This document shows, in pieces, positions 54,613 to 64,000 of a stretch of DNA of 64,000 nucleotides. Positions within the stretch are counted from its first letter, which is position 1, and every line of letters begins with the position of its first letter. The notes under the pieces were generated by a model, which was not told where the DNA came from, did not search any database, and was given only the letters and a program-made list of their open reading frames with translations. The stretch is taken from positions 1,814,691-1,878,690 of the forward strand of contig OZ025218.1 in assembly GCA_964019055.1 (NCBI GenBank), given 5' to 3'. The position numbers and the translations under genes were made by a program. The stretch comes from Anthopleura xanthogrammica. Taxonomy: Eukaryota; Cnidaria; Anthozoa; Actiniaria; Actiniidae.

Positions 54613-57600
54613 TTATGAAGTTAAAGTTTCATTAAAATACATGTTATTAGCATTTTTCTTAGCACTAAAGAATCCTTCCAAGGTTTCTGCCACAGAAACA
54701 AAGGCTTGCGTGTCAAAGTGAACTGCGTCTAGTGTACCTTGTGGATATGCTGCAGTCACGGGATATACGTCTAATAATGGCAATCCTGCTTTGCACATGG
54801 CTGAATTGGCATACAATTGAAACAGATGCACCCTCTGAAAAAAAAAGGAAATCATCCATAAATGTTTCTTCTTGTCTGGCTTGGATTCATCATGCATAAC
54901 TACCAGATGTACGTCTTACGCTAGCAACTATAAAAGGATGCATAACAGTATATTTTAAAGAGACGAAGATGACGCGACATGACATTTTTTTCTCTAATTT
55001 TCCCACGTTATCTTAAATTTTTAAAATATTCTTTTGGGCATAAATTTTGAATGAGAAAGTTTAATTTATGGTTTAATGAAAGTAAATCCTGGAAGATTTT
55101 AATACAGCGGAAATGGTCTTTCCTAGATCCATTATTCTTTCCATTTATTATTTATTCATTAGTACCTGATATGTTTCAAATCTTGCCAATGTAAGGTTCA
55201 CAGCTCCTGCGTATTTTACGATTTTCTCTATCTGAACAGCTGATGTTGTTCTCCATATCAAATAAGCCTTAAATCTTCTCTTCTTTGAGCCTTCTCTTGA
55301 GTATGATTCTGCCTTGCTTGTCGGTGTACTGCCATCCTGTTTTTCAGGAGTCATGTCACGTGATCCAATTTCATCACTAATTTCATCCGCAGCAAGAAGC
55401 AATTGTATGACGTCGTGAACGAGTGCCTTAAAAGTTGTAAAGTTAAGAGAGATCGGAAAATGGACGCCCATGTTGAAGACAAAAGCACTGTCTTCATGAT
55501 TCATATCGGATCTATTGAGTATGTCACGGACTTGGTTCAAAATGATTGATGGGTTGAAGTCTTTGCCGTCAAAATTTGTCTTGCCTTCGTGAACACTATT
55601 CATCTAAAAGAAAAGAATAACCAATCACCATTAAGCTACTATAAAACTACTGAAAACTTCACTGACTAGTAGTCAACTCATGTACCACCAAACTATCCCA
55701 ATAACAATATGCGCTCGATTCCAAATCTGGTGCACCTGAGAAGTCATCAGTGCAGAGTGATAGCTCAGCTTCCACAGTTAAGAGCTCATGACAAAAGCGT
55801 TCGAATGCTGCCGACAGAAATGAATCTTGATAGAATACCTGGTAGATCCAGTTGTAGCTCTCCTTGCAATCATCGAAAATCTTAGTACAAAGTGGACGAC
55901 TCCTTAAAAGGCCGTAGAACCATGAATTGACCGAATCTCCAAACAGCCATAATGTTCCCGACCTACGTATTGATGTACTCGCAGCTGAATCTCTCTTCTC
56001 ATAAAACCCTACGAAAAACGAAAAAAGACCTAAAATTTTTGGAACGGAGGTACATTTTTTGAGGGTTATTCTGGATCGTGATCTTACGGACAATAGACTA
56101 ATTCACGGTTGTCGTCGGCCAACCTCAGCTTCGATAGTGTGTAATATATTCTTTAAAATTTGACTACAGCTCACGGTAATTTAAGGAATGTACACATTAT
56201 CAAACAATTGAAACACTTACAAATTCCTCGGACTTTAGTCAAATTCTAAAGAATAAATTACACGATATCGAGGATGAGGTTGATCGACGATAACCGTGAA
56301 ATGGTCTATTGGCAAACTCTCATGCTCAGCATTGGGACTTTGTGAAATCTGTCTTCGTAGATGTCGCTTTGTATCAGTAACTTCGGAGGCATAACATCCT
56401 TCCAATCCTAGCCGGTCAGTGGATTCATTTCAGGGACTGAAATATTATCAGTTGCGCATGCAATGTATACATAATGGTAATAGCGGTTATTATGGATGCA
56501 TGCATGCAAATGAGATGCAACTGAGACAACAAGCATTGTATCGACCTGGTTGCATCACTTGAATGATTCTTGAAACAAAAGAATATCTCATTTGCATCTC
56601 ATTTTCATGCATCTATAATAACAGCTATTCAAGATTGAAACAATTTTTGTCAGATGTCAGATAGAGACCTGTAAAGTAGGGCCTCCATCGATTCTTTATC
56701 CACTGTCCATGTCCATTCCACAGGAGGGAGCATTTTGGTATTACTTCATCTTGACACAAAGGAATTGGTTTCTTGTAGGATGTGCAGACACCGTCAGAGT
56801 AGTTGCTACAGTACTCGAAGAAACCTAAAGAAACAGCAAAACAGCAGAGAAAAGGAAAGACCGAAACGTCAGTCGTTAGAGTTAAGTATTTTTCCCGTGC
56901 CATGTTCAACTATAGTTAATGGAGTGGAATGGTTTGGAAACCTATTGTTGTAGGTTTTTGTTCGACTTTTTCTATTGTTATATGACGTTGACCGTGCACA
57001 GAAAAGGAAAAGTTGAAGCATTTGTTCATCGTAAATTAGGGAACATAGACGATTTTTTTCTCAAAAATATTCTAAAATAGGAGATATTTGTTGATTAATC
57101 CTATATGACAGAGGTTAATTGTTTACTGAAAATGGAATCACCTTTTTGAACGCTTTCTTATTTATCATCTAGTAACTTAACTGTATCTGCGCGGAATTAT
57201 TTATCCTCTTCTTTGTAATCTTAGAATGAAAATTTTACTCTTTCAAAATGTTCGTACATGAAAATAGTACGGAAACTAGTATTTTCAGCCTTGCTTTGGT
57301 TTATTGTGCACGGTCAATATCACGTGATGGTACGTTTCAACATCGCTAGCCAAACAAAAGCCTAGAACAATAGGTTTCCAAACCATTCCACTCCATTAAC
57401 TATGGTTCAACATGCTTTTATAAATTCAGCACTCTCAAGATACGTCCAAGGCACATTATGTCAGTGCGAGACTTTACCTTGCACTCTGTCGATCACTAAT
57501 TATATCTATTTATTGTTGCACTTCGGCAAAACGATAATGCTAATGATAAAAGAATGAGGTGGGGGAGGATGAGAGGACATCAGGCTTAGAAATAGGCTCT

Positions 57601-59883
57601 TGAACAAGGAGACAACCCTTACTCATAGCATATAATCTAGTAGGTTCTGGTTAAATACTGGTTAAGGAAGAGGTGGGAGAGAGGGCCTATAGTTTAACGT
57701 CCTTTTCCGAAAAGACTTGAATTTCTGACCATTTGCAGATGAATTACGAAGACAGCACCTTCTCGTCAGTTATTCTAAGGCTCTGACGGTTGGGTCGGTC
57801 TGGAATTTTACCCACATCATTAAAAGACCGTGGGATTGGTATTGTTCATCTTGCGCATTCTTTACATTACAGTTGGCTGTTACTAATGATTTGCTAAAGT
57901 CAACTGTAATGTAAAGAATGTGCGAATTGAACAATACCAATGTTTTGAAATCCCACGGACTTTTAATGATGTCGTTAAATAGCTGACGTATAAGCGAGGC
58001 TAAGCCTGAGCAATGAGTCTGTTGTCTTCAAAAACAGCGGTTTGAATTGCATCGAATGCGAAACTGGTGTATTAGAAGTAACAGTTTCTTTCTGATACCT
58101 TGGTTGTCAACAGTTGTTGTGTTTCTGATAATGAAACTTGTTTCTTTTCTCCCACCCAAGGGTTTGAGAATGTAGTCATCTCCAATATAGCCTAATAGTC
58201 CGTCCTTTTGGTACTTTCCTTGCACTGTCCCTAAGAGAAAACATTAGAACACATGGGTACATACTGTATATCTACAAGAATGAGATCTTTCAAAATATTC
58301 CACATCTGAAAAGCTTAATATGGCCTAATATGCCGTTACGTCTGAGCAAACCATGCCATGTTGAATTTACTTCCTTATGGTTGAGGTCCGACCCTTAAAG
58401 TTTGATGTCTCTCAACAGCCAACTGTAATGTGCTTTTACTGCGATTCTCAATATTCTACGAACTCGGTAGTTGCGAGTTTCTCTTTGGAATTTGTTTTTT
58501 ACTGCCGCCAGTTAAAAACATAAAAGGTATACCGACTGATTAGTTTTGATTGACGGCAGCGAAAAACCAATTTCACAACAAAACCGTTGAAATGTCTGAG
58601 TTCGCAGAATATTGAGAATCGCAGTAAAGAATGTGCACATTGAATGTTGTCCTTAAGCCTGTGCAAATGAGTCTGTGGTCTTCAAAATCAGCGGTTTGCC
58701 GCATCAAATGCGAAGCTGGTGTACATACCCCTTTCACTTGACGTCAAAGGAGCTCAATTTGGAGGACAAATCAAACGAAATCCAATCTCATGTGAATGGG
58801 AACCTATTGCTTTCTCCTCCAAATTAAGCTGCATTCCGACGTGCTGCAAGGAGTCTATTTACCAATGATAAACCAGTCCGACGGTGGATCTCTAAATCCA
58901 TCACACAGCGTGTAGTCGAGGGAAATCTGTGCTTTGTAGACCCCAGGCTCAGTGATAAGAAATAACACTTCGTATCGTCCATCTTGGTGGTCAATTACCA
59001 CTGGTGCTAACGATGCTGGGCCTTGATGGATGTACACCCTCCATGCATCTCCACCATGGTTCTTTAGGTCACCATTAACGTTCACTGACTGAATCCAGAA
59101 ACGACTAAAATGGCCTATAAATATTCAGTATTATAATCATGATTAATCTTTAGTTATTATACATACATCCGGGACCTCAGTGACATATTTTTCATATCCA
59201 CATACATTAGAAAAAGTAATGGACCTAAACAAGATCTCTGAGGTAACCCATTATGCATTGGTAGGGTGTCTGTTGTATAAGATCCTATTGACACAAGATG
59301 CAAAACCGGTGTAATTATTTCACTGTTTTGAAGTATATAGATTGACATTTTTGAGATTATCTTGTTGGTATATACTAAAACAGTTATATTCTCATCAATC
59401 TAGGAGGCTTTAGAATCAAAACAAAAAAATATTTTTTGATAATTAATTCGTATTTGCTATTTTGTTATTTTTAAATGACAACGTTCTTGCAAATAGGTGT
59501 ATGAGTAGACTAGTTGGCTGCCTTGTCTAAAACAACAAATCAATGAAAGATAACTCACCAGAAGGACTAAGTTCCCAGCGACTTATATAACTTTTCTCCG
59601 CGCTTGTTCTATCAGAAGATGTAGTATTTCTTTTCTCCCATTCTATGTCTCTAGAACATTCTCCAAGCATCCCTTTCCAATCATGGCGCCATTTTTCTAT
59701 TCGACACCACTGACGTGGAAAATCCATGATGTTGTCATCGTTCCTTTTTAACGTGTTACCTTCTTTCATTAGTTGCACATTGTTTTTTAGGTTATGTAAG
59801 ATTATGATCAATATTATTGTTAAGGTAAAGCCGATCGTGATATTAAATGTGATTATTACTTTCCTAAGACGAAATTTAGCCAT
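54613..59883 (-). CDS. NXPE family protein (C-terminal PC-esterase domain), complete
   Basis: Minus-strand coding exons, 5' to 3': 59559-59883, 58863-59114, 58099-58230, 56669-56824, 55839-56008, 55166-55603, 54613-54834. They sum to 1695 nt (564 residues plus stop), the usual size of vertebrate NXPE proteins. MAKFRLRKVIITF then ITIGFTLTIILIIILHNL (about 13-31) is a signal-anchor helix, so the protein is probably type II and lumenal/secreted-pathway. The middle (WIQSVNVNGD, GGDAWRVYI, YEVLFLITEPGVY) is the immunoglobulin-like/neurexophilin-related part. TLWLFGDSV supplies the GDS motif and GTLDAVHFD the D..H motif of the SGNH/PC-esterase fold. A CAG acceptor 15 nt before the ATG implies a 5' noncoding exon. 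Two AATAAA signals lie about 20 nt after the stop (54584-54593). The substrate is unknown. Confidence 0.9.
56911..57404. mobile_element. TIR element with 7 bp target duplication, copy 1
   Basis: GTTCAAC at 56904-56910 and 57405-57411 flanks 494 bp with inverted ends (C/T)ATAGTTAATGGAGTGGAA..., over 40 bp long (through GGTTTGGAAACCTATTGTT). No ORF. In an intron of the first NXPE gene. Confidence 0.88.
57680..57800. mobile_element. SINE body fragment
   Basis: TTTAACGTCCTTTTCCGAAA, ACCATTTGCAGATGAATTAC and GTCAGTTATTCTAAGGCTCT resemble the body of the SINE at 26392-26745. In an intron of the first NXPE gene. Confidence 0.45.
57820..58075. mobile_element. ACTCCAGTTTC-type palindromic MITE, partial
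   Basis: Inverted GTGGGATTGGTATTGTTCA / TGAACAATACCAAT and CATTCTTTACATTACAGTTG / complement, followed by a right arm ending GCGAAACTGGTGTATTAG. Same family as 14161-14513. Confidence 0.7.
58418..58725. mobile_element. Nested MITEs
   Basis: CAACAGCCAACTGTAATG (58420) and AAAGAATGTGCACATTGAA...GTCTGTGGTCTTCAAAA (58625-58690) belong to the 14161-type MITE. They are interrupted by a separate palindrome (CTGCGATTCTCAATATTCTA / complement) at about 58438-58625. Confidence 0.65.
58727..58859. mobile_element. MITE, same family as 7308-7443
   Basis: CCCCTTTCACTTGACGTCAA and CCGACGTGCTGCAAGGAGTC with GGAGGACAAATCAAA and complement. It ends 4 nt from the donor of exon 2 of the first NXPE gene. Confidence 0.65.
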
Positions 59884-59897
59884 GTAAACAGTCTGAA

Positions 59898-60907
59898 CCT
59901 GAAAAAAAAAAATGAAATTCAAGGAAAATCGATGAGAAACCGATAATTATTTCAAATTTCATCTTAATTTAATTATATCAATTTGCCTTTTTTTGCGAAC
60001 GGATACATAGAGATTATCACATGTTAAGAGCCTGATATCGTTTTTATGCATATGTATACTTACAAATAATTGATATAGAAATTGAGGCGTTTGATTCAGT
60101 TCTTCAACTTGTAATCTTCTTATGGACTCAACGTACTTTCTAAGTAGTCAGCTTTGCAAACCATAGCACTGATGTCCTTTTCTCTAACGTATTCATATCG
60201 ATTCCTGACAGAGACTGTCTCGCATGTTGCTTAGCATCAAAATCACAGTAAAGAGAATGCTTTGTGAGCCGCGATTACTAATTTTATTGAAGTGGAGAAT
60301 TTTTTTTATTAATCTAATGTTTTAGTGCTTCAGAATAACTATATATTTAGGGAAGGTACGTTTATTTATAAATAATTGGGGGGGGGGGGGGGGACCTCAA
60401 AGGACAGGGTCATTAGTCAAATTTGTAGACTCAAGGGGAGGGCTACGTCTTTTAATTAGCTAAGCAAGGGGAGGGCCATTTCTGAGGTACGCTAGAGTGG
60501 TTTTCAAATGACTAAGCCTGATACTAAATAAATACGCTTTTCAGACAAGAGTAGCTTTTTAAAATACAGACAGAACGGATCACCCTATTGTTTGTTGACA
60601 TCGCATTGTAGTCTAGTTCAACTTAAAAGCGTTCAAAATAGAGACAAAAGGCAGTATGAGCAAAACAAAATAAAGATAAAATAAAGATCATATGGGTGTG
60701 TTTAAATCTGGAAAAGATTTACCTCCATTCCCGAATGCAATTTTTTAAATTCATGAGCTGTTCGAATGGCAAAAGTAAAAAGTGGCATTATAAGAGAGTG
60801 GAAAAGAGTTAGTCTTTATCTTGAAAAGAAACAAAGTTAATCAAAAATTAACATTTCTACCATTTGATTTGACCACTAATAAAAAGGACACTCAAAAGTT
60901 TTTACTC
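59898..60907. other. Spacer between the two NXPE genes
   Basis: It should hold the 5' noncoding exon and promoter of the first NXPE gene. Visible are a fragment of the GAGCCTGATATCG repeat (60005-60045) and a run of about 18 G (60378-60395) followed by AAGGGGAGGGC motifs. No coding sequence was recognised. Confidence 0.5.
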
Positions 60908-62240
60908 CTATTTTCCTTTCGTATGCTCCTGTCTTCGCCGTCTTGATTCGATGACGTAGTTCTGTATAACGTTTGCAGCAGGATAAAATACAGTATCATT
61001 ATAATGCACGAAGTCAAGTGTTCCTTGGTGAAACGCAGCACTAAGGGGGTACACGTCAAGAACCTGTATACCTGCTTTACACATGGCGCTCATGGAGAAT
61101 GAATGAAAGAGCTGATTCCTCTGCATTAAAGAAAGAAAGAAAGACATTTGTGAGTCATTAGACGTTTTTGCGATAACGAACATTCTCGATATCTCGTGCA
61201 GTCGAACGAAAGAAGAGCGAAATATTTTCACCTTATATTCCCCTATTAGCATTTGCAATATGCAAATAAGCTTTGAGTGTTGAATTTGCTGAAAAGCGCT
61301 TTTTGCTGCCAGTACGGCAGTGCGTGCATGTACTATGGCGTTCATATGTCAACGTAAATTTGAAATCCCGACCACGCTGAAAGACCTTCAATGGTCATTG
61401 CTGACCAATATAAAAATATCATATTGATTTGCAGTTCCTTTGTTTGACTGCACGAGATATCGTGAATGTACTTCATTTACGTTTGATTATGTTTATCAAT
61501 ATGTTTTTCAAATCTGCAACACCCATTTTTTAAAACAGATTGACAGATTGACTGGTCAAACTTCATAGGACATATTAGATAGGTCGCCATTCCAAGACCA
61601 AATAGTTTGAGTGTAGTTCACTGCATAAGTATTTTTACTTTATTCAGCTAAAGTTATAACTGAAAAAATTCCACCATGTGATGCCACTCTTGGGAGTTGA
61701 TTCTTTCATGTGTAAATGTTTAAATAAAAGTACATTTCTCAAGGGAATGTCATGTGGTCTGAAATGGGCAATTTCTATACGAAGCTAAAGAAGTATATTG
61801 CTCCTGCCTCCTGTTATGGCTGCCACCACGTGATGGTGTAAGGCCTTTAATGCGCGAGTGACTTACTCACCTGTGTGGTCAGAAATCTAAACATGGTTAA
61901 GTTCAGAGGCTTAGCAGGCCATGGAATACGAGTAACTTTATGCTTTTCGATAGCTGCCGTACTTTTCCATATAGCAGTTCCTTTAAAGGCTTTTCTTCCG
62001 TCCTTCTTTTGGTTCAGTAATAAAATGACGGATTCTAACAACTCTTGATAAGAAGAAAAGCTCAAGGAGATTGGAAAATGAACACCAAGGCTGAATACAA
62101 AGATGCTATCAGGATGATTGATGTCTTGTCTTTCAAGTAGTTGTCTGATCTTGTTTATTATGACGGTTTTGTTAAATTCAGTTCTTACTTTCAGAGGGTG
62201 ACGTTTGTCTTTTACCTGAAAAGGTTAATAATAAAAGTGT

Positions 62241-62329
<89 letters not shown>

Positions 62330-63019
62330 AAATTACAAATTAATGTTGTTATCGATACACTGAAAAAGTCGATGGGCTGATCAAAGCTAGGGCATGGCTA
62401 ACTCACAGGTCAAATAAGAATTTAGCTGGTTAAGTCATAGTTAATGGAGTGGAATGGTTTGGAAACCTATTGTTCTAGGTTTTTGTTCAACCTTTTCTAT
62501 TGTTATATGACGTTGACCGTGCACAGAGAAGAAAAAGTTGCAGCGTTTGTTCATCGTAAATTAGAGAACATAGACGTTTTTTCCTTAAAAATGTTCTAAA
62601 ATAGGAGATATTTCTTAATTAATTCTATATGATAAAAATTAATTGTTTACTGAAAAGGGTAATCACCTTTTTGAACGCTTTCTTATCTATCATCTAGTAA
62701 CTTAACTGTATCTGCGCGGAATTATTTATCCTCTTCTTTGTAATCTTAGAATGAAAATTTTACACTTTCAAAATGATCGTACATGAAAACAGTACAGAAA
62801 CTAGTATTTTCAGCCATACTTGCTTTGGTTCATTGTGCACGGTCAATATCACGTGATGGTACGTTTCAACATCGCTCGCCAAACAAAAACCTAGAACAAT
62901 AGGTTTCCAAACCATTCCACTCCATTAACTATGGTTAAGTTATGTGGAGGGAGGAAAATCGGAGAACCAGGAGAAAAACCGGAGTGCACTACAACTACGC
63001 CACCCTTAATTCCCTAGAA

Positions 63020-63050
<31 letters not shown>

Positions 63051-64000
63051 TATGCCAGTACGTGTTCAGCAAATTTGCGTGCCAAAACAGTTTAAGAAGA
63101 TAAAATAAATAGTTTATTTACCTCATATATCCAATTGTAGGTATACCCACATCTATCAAAAACCCTTGTGCACAGCGGATGCTCTTTCATAGATTCAACA
63201 AAGCGCATGGTCAGTGAGTCACCATAAAACCACAGGGTACCAGACCTCCTCGTCTGAGCTTGGTCATTAAGAGAAAGTTCGGATGTAACTGAAAAATAAA
63301 AAAATACTATATTTACGATATATTATATATCATTTCTGACATGTTCAAAAGTCAATAGATCCTAAAGTGAGGCTCTGTTACACTGTACAATTTTCTCAGC
63401 AACTAGTCTCGTAATGCTTGAATATGTGTTACTTTGCAGGTTGAAGAGATGAGGTGTTACTTTGCAATGGCATCTCAGCAACTTGCAATGACTTGAGGAA
63501 TATGTCTTAAAATTGGGAGAAGAGTTTCTGGAGGGGTGATACACTGTGCAATGGCGTTGCAGTTGCTGCAATCCGTTGGAAAAGTAGAACTAAGTTCTAC
63601 TTCGCACAACGCTATGCACAATAAAAGAAATTGCGAGACAATCCTTGTTACACTGTGCAATTCTCCAGCAATTTGTCTCTCAGTAAGACAAGTTGCTGAG
63701 AAAATTGCACAGTGTAACAGGTCCTTAACCCCAGTGGGGTTTCATAGCTAAGCTATCACAATCCTTTTCAAAATCTATTATTTCGCATGTTCATATGTTG
63801 AAACTGTTTTAAAAATACCATGGCCAAGACTGTAAACAGTTGCCTCTCTTTCATGATTATTGATTGTAAACTGGCATTGAAAATCCTTGTTGGGACTTAT
63901 TGTATTGTACTTTTGACTGACCATGCTTTGGTTTGTACTGGAACCATTCATTCTTCTTCCAATATCCATAGCCATCCCATAACAACGAACATTTGGTATA
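60908..64000 (-). CDS. Second NXPE family gene, 3' part (runs off right edge)
   Basis: Minus-strand exons, 5' to 3': 63922-64000 (partial at window edge), 63122-63288, 61871-62215, 60908-61120. These add 267 residues plus stop with matching phases and the same splice positions as the first NXPE gene. The partial exon reads YTKCSLLWDGYGYWKKNEWF, homologous to IPKCSLLWNGHGQWIKNRW of the first gene. Next come RRSGTLWFYGDSLTMRF (GDS motif) and YNWIYE, then VFSLGVHFPISLSF, and finally AMCKAGIQVLDVYPLSAAFH with GTLDFVHYND (D..H). Catalytic residues are retained. The C terminus is basic (ESRRRRQEHTKGK). The first exons lie beyond the window. Confidence 0.88.
61664..61795. mobile_element. MITE fragment, same family as 22802-22975
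   Basis: Contains CCATGTGATGCCACTCTTGG, GAGTTGATTCTTTCATG and a decayed TACGAAGCTAAAGAAG end. Lies in an intron of the second NXPE gene. Confidence 0.6.
62245..62324. repeat. (GA)n microsatellite
   Basis: About 40 uninterrupted GA units, about 30 nt upstream (minus sense) of the NXPE exon 61871-62215. Confidence 0.97.
62436..62933. mobile_element. TIR element with 7 bp target duplication, copy 2
   Basis: GTTAAGT at 62429-62435 and 62934-62940 flanks 498 bp that is nearly identical to 56911-57404, same orientation. In an intron of the second NXPE gene. Confidence 0.88.
63016..63050. repeat. (AAAG)n microsatellite
   Basis: About eight AAAG units next to a SINE-tail fragment. Confidence 0.9.
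63380..63725. mobile_element. Foldback-type repeat with TTACACTGTGCAATT ends
   Basis: TGTTACACTGTACAATTTTC (left) and its complement near 63695-63720, and internal CACTGTGCAATGGC / GTTACACTGTGCAATTC pairs, form overlapping inverted repeats in the intron of the second NXPE gene. Overlapping ORFs on both strands reflect this symmetry. Confidence 0.55.

Noticed and set aside
62141..62380. Arg-Glu repeat ORF
   Set aside because: Caused by the (GA)n microsatellite, overlapping antisense to a real NXPE exon.
63778..63975. Minus ORF beginning MAMDIGRRMNGSS as a separate gene
   Set aside because: It overlaps, in another frame, the NXPE exon 63922-64000 whose frame matches the first NXPE gene and has the correct donor.

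Overview
The window is eukaryotic genomic DNA. Genes are split into many short exons (about 50-210 nt) with canonical GT-AG introns, and the introns are full of microsatellites, palindromic MITEs, tRNA-derived SINEs and Penelope-like debris. Long AT-rich introns, tandem cadherin paralogues and an NXPE gene pair suggest a marine invertebrate, most likely an anthozoan cnidarian (coral or sea anemone). That assignment is inference from family content and repeat style.

Layout. (1) 3-5108, minus strand: the 5' part of a cadherin gene ('copy A'), from its signal-peptide exon through EC2, running off the left edge. (2) 6563-14156, minus strand: a second, closely related cadherin gene ('copy B') with signal peptide, EC1-EC3, a probable membrane segment and a short cytoplasmic tail. 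Copies A and B are a tandem duplication that includes the upstream region. (3) 14157-16702: the shared intergenic region of a head-to-head pair. (4) 16703-50023, plus strand: a large cadherin, reconstructed here as 40 coding exons that sum to 5994 nt (1997 residues). It has a signal peptide, about 16 EC repeats, a membrane-proximal non-EC region, one transmembrane helix and a tail of about 213 residues. Exons 15-19 and 20-24 are an almost identical 2.7 kb tandem duplication. (5) 50024-54612: mostly repeats, with one possible 115-residue ORF on the minus strand and a tandem array of about 105 bp units. (6) 54613-59883, minus strand: a complete NXPE-family gene (7 coding exons, 564 residues) with the C-terminal PC-esterase domain. 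(7) 60908-64000, minus strand: a second NXPE gene, of which the last four exons are visible before it runs off the right edge.

All three cadherins share exon order, exon lengths and intron phases in their N-terminal part (67 or 79/60/143/54/90/99/108/129/76/98 nt), so they descend from one ancestor. Copy B is a short form that stops after EC3; the plus-strand gene has grown by multiplying a five-exon, three-EC cassette. The two NXPE genes likewise share splice pattern. The most unusual signals are the recent EC-cassette duplication with its regularly spaced non-canonical EC linkers, hammerhead-ribozyme-like motifs tied to Penelope-like elements (one carrying a GIY-YIG ORF and a 15 bp target duplication), and TIR elements with clear 7 or 8 bp target duplications. 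No prokaryotic genes, CRISPR array or operon-like structure is present.
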